This document shows positions 57,977 to 64,000 of a DNA stretch of 64,000 nucleotides, piece by piece. This DNA is from Ottelia alismoides (Eukaryota; Streptophyta; Magnoliopsida; Alismatales; Hydrocharitaceae). Under the pieces are notes generated by a model. It worked only from the letters and a program-made list of their open reading frames with translations. It had not been told where the DNA came from and did no database searches. Made by a program: the position numbers and the translations under genes. Each line of letters opens with the position of its first letter. The first letter of the stretch is position 1. The DNA lies in contig JAZKJV010009779.1 of NCBI GenBank assembly GCA_037367405.1, positions 62,001 to 126,000 of the forward strand, written 5' to 3'.

Positions 57977-58719
57977 CTACTTAAAGAGTGGGCCTTGTAA
58001 TTGAGAGGTCCGAGAAGTCTCAAGTCTCAGAAATGGGGTGTTGGGAATATACAACCTGTATCAGAGAAAGAGGGGAACAAGGGGGAGTGGCAGTGAGGGT
58101 CAGGCGCCGGAGTTCTCAGAACTTCTCAGCCATGACCTCTATGCAATGCTTCATTAGATCCGTGTCAAGTTTCTTATAAATAAAAAATGGGGTAATGAAG
58201 CGTCGACCTGGACTGACGGAGCTGGTGGTGGAGGCTCATAGCTAGCAAATTGTGAAGGGAGCAGATTCTGTCTGTAATACTCCATCAAAATAAACATATC
58301 GGCCGCCTTCCCTGCAATGTGAACAAGATCGCTATCCGCGAGGCATGGAGATCATGGTAGCCCCCCAGTGGGGGTAGTCATCTCAAATTACGGGCTCATC
58401 ATAGGCATGACCATAGACGATAGAGCACACAGCTCTGCGTCTAACCCATCCGAAGCCCTATCTAATTCGCATGAGATCTCGTCCTGAGGACGGGAGTCGA
58501 GTCCAAACACTCAGACCAATACTGTTGAAAAGAAAGGGAGAAGTTCCAGGTGAAATCTTCTTTTATCATTGCTATTGGAAGGGGACAAACTCATGCACAA
58601 TGTGACAAGAGAGAAGCAATGCTCGTAAAGCAAGAAGCAATATCGACTCATTGGCACAAATTGGAGGAGAAGAGATAAAGGAGTGTCAGAAAATAGGTTA
58701 CAACAAAACAAGATTATGA
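57977..58719. other. Spacer right of the Helitron, no recognised gene
   Basis: Moderately GC-rich with palindromic CCCCCCAGTGGGGG at 58360. Short frames on both strands without motifs. Confidence 0.4.
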
Positions 58720-58946
58720 ATAGTTTCTAAAAAAATACATTTTATTAAATAATTATGTATTATTTTTGTCAAAAAATTAGATGGTCGAACTGGTAGTTTG
58801 GATCAATTGGTTCAAGCAGGTTAATGTGCTCCAATCGGATTTTGCCTGGTTTTTTATTTTCTGAGAAAAAATGGGTAGTTGAGCCGTTTTTTTTCCGATT
58901 CTTGGTTTAACCGGTTGAACCGATCGGTTTGATTTTTAAAACCTTG
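58720..58946. repeat. MITE-like island with CCGGTTGAACC words
   Basis: Words AACCGGTTGAACCGATCGG and GGTTCAAGCAGG occur near the right side, and the right end reads CCAAGGTTTTAAAAATC on the other strand. The left end is probably near TAGTTTCTAAAAAAATAC. It is similar in type to the other word islands. No target duplication was confirmed. Confidence 0.45.
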
Positions 58947-59052
58947 GCCTAAACACCATTTAGGGACTAAATAATACATGAGAAGTGGACGAAATTCCCT
59001 CTACTCCATTCAAAAAGGTGGAGAGGAAACGAACTCAATTCTTAGATGAGCT

Positions 59053-59115
59053 CGAAAGGAACAAACGGTGAGGGAATCACACACTTAATTTTTTTGAAAG
59101 GAACAAACCGTGAGG
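59053..59115 (+). repeat. Short direct repeat
   Basis: GAAAGGAACAAAC(G/C)GTGAGG occurs at 59053 and at 59096. The intervening bases end in a T-run, not an A-run, so this is a plain local duplication rather than a plus-strand retro-insertion. Confidence 0.6.
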
Positions 59116-59356
59116 GGAGTATTTCAAAACCCTATAAACGTTATCCAACAACAATGACATATAATTTGCACAATTTACCATTCATACATAGAATATGGGC
59201 AATTTTAAAATTTCTGTTTAACAAAAAATGTTCATAATTCGTAGTGATGACAAGAGTATAATCAAAGTTATCAAAGTCTCTTTATTACATAATATGAGAT
59301 AAAAATTTGAGATTGAAAAAAGTGACCCATGTAGTCCTCAGCATGAGTAGTGCTCC

Positions 59357-59929
59357 TGTAACGTTCCGATCCTAAGCATGCTTCGTTATCGAGAATTACT
59401 AGCTCAGACAAGCGGTTGGGCTTGGACCCAAATTGGAGCCCTTGACCACCGCCCAAAAATTTTAAGCTAATGTTATTTAGTTGTAGCCACAACTACTTAT
59501 AAGCTATTACCACACTTTTTAATTACTAGACGTGGTACTATGTTTGGGATGTTACAATCACCCCTACTTATATTCTCAACGCCCTCATTGCGTAATGGCC
59601 CATGACCTATTCCTAGTAATAGTAGTGGCTTCACTTGTTGGGTAGCCCTTTCCTCCTAACACTATAGTAGAGTGGCCACGCCTCTGGAGCAACCCTTTCC
59701 ACTATTAGAGGGAATCTTCTCTGACACCATTTGTAACGTCTCAGACCCTACGTCCAGTTCGTTATCGGAGATTATGGTCCCAGACAGCCTATTGGGCTTG
59801 GTCCGACTGGAGCCCTTGACCACAACCTAAAATTCTTAAGCCTATATTATTTAGTAGTAGCTTCCACTACTTATGAGCTGCTATCACACTTTGTAATTAT
59901 TAGATGTGGTACTATGTTTGAGATGCATA
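59357..59929 (-). mobile_element. TRIM (small LTR element) on the minus strand
   Basis: Two direct repeats, 59357-59556 and 59732-59929, align at roughly three quarters of positions. The first is bounded by TGTAACG and GTTACA. Read on the minus strand, the bases right after the 59732-59929 LTR are AATGGTGTCAGAGAAG, a primer site for initiator tRNA-Met with one change. The bases before the other LTR are GTAGGGGTGAT, a purine tract. The interior is only about 175 bp, so this is a terminal-repeat retrotransposon in miniature. There is no coding capacity. Confidence 0.75.
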
Positions 59930-60693
59930 TTCTCTTTAATAGCGGAAAGAATTTTGCCCATGAGACAGAGCCACCCCTACCACAGAGTTAGGAGGAAAAG
60001 GCTGCCCAAGAGGTGAATCCACCACTGTTACTGAGAATAGATCATGTGCCTAATGAACGTCAAATTCACCTCTATAATAATATGGAATTATGCTGTAGTA
60101 CAGGAGGCGAATTTTGTTCGTCAAAATACCACAATCTTTGAATGCTGTGGAATATTTATACTTGACAAGTATACCAAGGTCGAACACAGGGATACGACAA
60201 CCTAAAGTGTGTATTGAATTTTGATTCATGAAGCTCAATGTGATTTAATCTCAATTTCAGGTCCTCATGTAAATTATACAAAATACAAAGCGATACTATG
60301 CTGTATGCTTTTTTTGGATATTTTTAGGCAAGTTAAGGAGATGATGCATATGCAAAAGAATAAGTATGCCAAATAAAAACCTACAATTATACCCTAAAAC
60401 GTGAGCAACACAATATAGAATGAAATTAGAGTCAATTTGAATACATCATTAAAAATCGATCATCAAATCAAGCAAGACAAGTAGAGCATGATCCCATTTT
60501 TCACATAAAAAATCACTTAAATTAAAATAGTGTCAAATGAAACAAGTAAGCATGCTAAAATGTAGAGGACAAAACAATGATCAAAACGACACTAAAATCA
60601 TGCAATTTGGACCTACGATGCTCAAGTTATGCTAAAAACAGTGCAAGGGCATAACTGTAATAAAAATGCAATAAAATAAAGGGATAAATATTG
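59930..60693. other. AT-rich spacer without recognised gene
   Basis: Possibly part of a large non-autonomous retroelement that continues to 63 kb, but no termini are visible. Confidence 0.35.
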
Positions 60694-60900
60694 CATTTAG
60701 GTCCCAGGAGGGACCTAAATGCAATTATGAAAAACCGCCTGGGTCTAAGTGCAATTTTTCCATGCGCGCAGGGACCTATTTGTAATTTTCAAAAGTATGA
60801 AGGACCTCCCTGTAATTAACCCCAGGCGTGCACGTGAGGCACGCGCCTGGAGGAACCAAATGCAATATCTGGAAGTTCCTGGGTCTGGCGTGCAAATTAC
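60694..60900. repeat. Degenerate repeats of GGACCT-x-TGCAATT type
   Basis: Phrases such as AGGGACCTAAATGCAATTAT, GGGTCTAAGTGCAATTTTT, GGGACCTATTTGTAATTTTC, GGACCTCCCTGTAATTA and GGAACCAAATGCAATATC return every 35-50 bases. Confidence 0.7.
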
Positions 60901-61057
60901 CCAGCACCTCACGTGAAAGGCACGTGAGGGCTAGGCTCGGGTCGACACCTTTGGCTCGGGCCACGTGGCTATGTCTGGACGTTCGGCATAAGGCTCGGAG
61001 GACCCGAGCCTATAGGTCGGGAAGGAGGCTCGGGTCCACTACGTGGCGTCATCGTGA

Positions 61058-61082
61058 CCGTCCGATCCTGATGATCGGACGG
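61058..61082. other. Perfect 10-bp hairpin
   Basis: CCGTCCGATC, five-base loop CTGAT, GATCGGACGG. Confidence 0.85.
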
Positions 61083-62116
61083 TGCGTGTAACTTCATCCT
61101 CCTCCGCGGCTCACCAGAGGAGGCGGGGCTCCGACGAGCTGCTGCTGGCTCCGCCTCGCCTCAAAAGGTCGTCGTGAGGTCGACGGAGCTATCTGGATGT
61201 GCGACGAAGTTCCTGGAGCAGAGACGAGGCTCCTTGGTGGATCAGACGTGCTGCTCGGTGAAGCCTCGCCGGAGGCTGGAAGCTCGAAGATGCTCAGATC
61301 CGAACTCCAGCTATTGTCGATGAAAGCACATGCATATATTAGTATAGCCGAAGCATAGTGTGTGCGTGTGTTTGTGAGGTGATCGGAAGGCCGTGGAGGC
61401 GTCGAGAGGCGGTGGCCGTAGCCTCTTCTCCGGCGAAGGAGGAGAAGAGGGGAGTCAGAGCATGAGGGGCTCTGGAGAAGGGAAAAGGGGTCGGCGAGGG
61501 TCACTGGTGGTAGGCGATGCTCGGAGGGCGGTCGGGTCGAGGTGAGGATGACTGTATATGGTGGGAGAAATGGAAGAAATGAGAAGAAAAACAAGGGTAG
61601 AAAATCTCCTCGCCGGAGCGAGGAGTTGGCGGAGGAGGCTTGATCTGGGCTGAGCTCCGAGGAGCTCGGGGTCTTCGCCTCGACTTGGTCGATCACTCTA
61701 GGGGGCTCGGCGGTGGCGGAGCCACCAGAACACGGCGGAGTCGGCCGTAGGTCAACACCAGACCAACACCGTCGTTGCCTCAACAATTCCGCCCCTCCGC
61801 TGTCACCGGAGGGGCGGAGGAAGCTAGGTGGAGGCCCCAAAATGGTGGACCAGGCTATATGGTGGTGGGGCAAGAGCTTTATAGGCGGAGGAGAAGATCG
61901 GTTATGGTGGTGGGCGAACATTTTTGCATGGGAGGTTTGATGGCTGGGCGTAATGGCGAGGTGATTTGGAGGTTACGCGAGGATGGTGGGAGTAAGGGCA
62001 ACGCGGGGCGACCGTTAGGAGCGGGAGAGGTAGCCGGAGATGGCGGCCAAAAAAGGAAGGGGGTGATGGGCTTGCGAGCCGTTACGCATGGGCTGGAGGA
62101 AGACGATGGTGGAGGA

Positions 62117-62140
62117 CCGTTGGATCTAACGATCCAACGG
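62117..62140. other. Perfect 10-bp hairpin
   Basis: CCGTTGGATC, four-base loop TAAC, GATCCAACGG. Same design as the hairpin at 61058 with two compensating changes in the stem. Confidence 0.85.
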
Positions 62141-62563
62141 TTGGGATGATGGCGCGGGAGGAGGGTTGAGATCAAATCAAAGGATCTGATCCGACGGTGG
62201 GGATTAGGCGCCAATGAACGGTTTAGATGGCTAGGAGGGGAAGATCGAACAGCGAGGCTTGAGTGGATGACGTGGCACTTAAGTAGGCGTAGGATAGTAT
62301 TCAATCGAACGGTGGAGGTGGAGGGGAGACGTGGCACGTTGAGAGACATTGGATGAGAAGGAGATCGTGTGGCTAAGATTAAGGCGTTAGTGAGCGGCCG
62401 TGATCTGATCAGGTCGCTGGATCGAACGGATGGTATTGAAGCGGAGATGGACGACGCAGATGAAGGCGGGGTTGGAGTGATCCAACGGCCCAGGAGGGCG
62501 CCAGGTGTCAGAAGAAGAGGCGGGCCATGTGGGCGGCCCAGGGGGCGCCACGTGGCCCAATGA

Positions 62564-64000
62564 GAAAATTCAGAAATTCTTTACAAAGAAAAATAGAAAA
62601 GAAATAGTTAGAGGCTGAATTAGGAAAAAGTCAAAACATGAAAGTTGCTCATCTCGATGAGATCTACAATCTTTCATGTTGGTCAAAAAGCCAAAAGAGG
62701 TCATCTGTACAAAAGCTATTTTTTGGCGGTATTTTCAAGGGGATAAAAATACCGAGTTTGTGGTTTTGAGATTTTTTTGTATTTTTTTATCTTTTTAAGG
62801 GTCAGTGATTTATAGACAAGTTATCTACCTAATTTTTAGGGGTTTTTGAGGGTAAAATAGATACAGAAAAATAAGGGAAATTAAATACAATAAATTAATG
62901 GTAATTTATACATAATATGGTACGTGATAAAAACAAAGAATTAGAGGATATTTTTATTGGTTTGGTTAAGCAGGGATTTTAATAAGTGGCTTTTAGCACG
63001 ATGAATACGAGATTCATCATACCCCTATACTTAAACCATGCTCGTCCTCGAGCATCTAAAGAATGAAGGAGTCGGATTAATTCCTGACAGTGCGCGTGAA
63101 ATTTTCAAGGCTTGCTCTTTCAAAGACTCTTGACCTAGGCGATCCTGAAATTCCGGGTTTATCCAAGCCTTAGTCAGAAGGAATCCAACTTCTCTAATCA
63201 TTAGACTCTCTTTTTGTACATATAATATAAGAGTATGACATTTAGTGTACTGCAGTTCATGAGAGCCAAGTCGATGCATCACTCAAAGTTCCAGTCCCAA
63301 AGACTCTCCTCTAGACCTGATCCTCAATACTAGAGAATAAGTCTATTCTTGCTTCAGTCTACCGTCTTTATAGTTTGTCAGACTTGAAAGTGTAGATGGA
63401 TGGCCAGATGATGGAGGTAATGGGATTGTGTCTATTTTTCTCACCCTCACATTGGAACAAGGGGTCTCTCGAGTGCCTTTTTACTCAACACATGTATATT
63501 GTTATTTTATTGATCAATGTGTCCGTCAAGAGAGTTGGAGTCGTCTGCACTTGTTTTTCTGGGAGTACACCGGGGTGTGTCTTTTTTGAGTATCTAAGAT
63601 ACCTTCGACACCCAGACTTGTATCGCTTACGATGCAGGACCCTTTTTGTGGTGTCAGCCTGACTCCTTGGTCCTAATTAGCTCTTGGTCCAAGTGGACAC
63701 TTTGAAAATATTTGGGAGCGCTCGCCAATGGTGGAAGCTCATTTGTATTTTGACTTTGATATTCAAAGCTTTTTCTTTGACATTTCATTTCTTTTGTTGG
63801 CTAGCTCCACTGCTTTTACCAAAGATTTGGCGCACACTGATCAACAAATTCAGTTTAGGTTTCATCACACCCTAGCACTTTTAGGTAAATATTAAAGAGA
63901 TAGCATATGAATCTTGTTCACATACTGGCTAGGGTTTTGCTGACACTCAGGTTTTTTGAAGCCTTCATTAACTTTATTCCATCCTCGAATATCATTAGAT
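62564..64000. other. AT-rich end of window, no recognised gene
   Basis: Includes a small hairpin ATGCTCG-TCCT-CGAGCAT at 63038, a motif I associate with interiors of large non-autonomous LTR elements. Open frames at 63031-63875 show no motif. Confidence 0.4.

Larger units (their letters stand above)
60901..62563. other. GC-rich region with repeated GATCNRACGG words
   Basis: A sharp GC-rich block. A 275-codon minus-strand open frame (61921-61094) is rich in S, P and R (SSPPPIKLLPHHH..., STSRRPFEARRSQQ), has no recognisable domain, and is matched by overlapping open frames on the other strand, so it is probably a consequence of base composition. The words GATCGGACGG, GATCCAACGG, GATCCGACGG and ATCGAACGG occur at 61073, 62131, 62188, 62304, 62420 and 62479. 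This pattern is frequent in non-autonomous plant LTR elements, which I infer but cannot prove. Confidence 0.5.

Noticed and set aside
59053..59115. Another micro retro-insertion
   Set aside because: The run next to the right-hand copy is T, not A, on the strand that would be required, so the structure does not fit target-primed insertion.
59357..59929. Cassandra-type TRIM with 5S rRNA in the LTR
   Set aside because: I could not find the conserved 5S promoter words in the repeats.
61094..61921. 275-codon minus-strand open frame
   Set aside because: Low-complexity S/P/R composition, no domain, and long open frames on the opposite strand over the same GC-rich DNA; probably chance.

Overview
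The window is a gene-poor, transposon-packed piece of a flowering-plant nuclear genome. Evidence for a plant is the GT-AG introns, Ty1/copia elements primed by initiator-tRNA-Met, plant L1-type LINEs, plant-type Helitrons (RepHel plus an RPA-like gene) and a multi-exon gene resembling plant TSL-kinase interacting protein 1. GC-rich retroelement coding next to AT-rich spacers suggests a monocot, but the species cannot be fixed from sequence alone.

Layout. 1-5 kb: spacer with word-repeat and tandem repeats and a possible 36-residue membrane microprotein (2564). 5.05-7.86 kb: a non-autonomous Helitron with an added hairpin near its 5' end. 8.6-13.05 kb: a decayed LINE. 13.2-13.6 kb: a hAT-type MITE with 8-bp target duplications. 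13.67-18.37 kb: a long LINE with a 15-bp target duplication, GC-rich and damaged by two frameshifts and a nonsense codon. 19.6-24.7 kb: a complete but broken copia element with 5-bp target duplications. 24.8-28.8 kb: a hAT-type element (8-bp target duplication) split by a non-autonomous LTR element (5-bp target duplication). 29.5-29.8 kb: another hAT MITE. 30.0-34.5 kb: an old copia element. 36.5-39.8 kb: a MITE and LINE fragments on both strands. 40.84-43.87 kb: the one convincing host gene, eight exons splicing in frame to 627 codons, with its N-terminal exons not visible. 45.5-58.0 kb: a 12.5-kb Helitron with decayed RepHel, tandem repeats and an RPA-like/DUF223 gene. 58-64 kb: MITE-like sequence, a minus-strand TRIM, and a GC-rich region with repeated GATCNRACGG words and hairpins.

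How the parts relate. Most coding capacity belongs to elements that copy or move themselves: LINE ORF1/ORF2, copia Gag-PR-IN-RT-RH, Helitron RepHel plus RPA. Nearly all carry stops or frameshifts. The main patterns beyond ordinary annotation are (1) several extremely short retro-insertions: a 10-18 nt tail like the LINE 3' end, flanked by 14-18 bp target duplications; and (2) a set of hAT-type MITEs sharing GTTG(C/T)-type ends and 8-bp duplications, each filled with its own short near-palindromic word.
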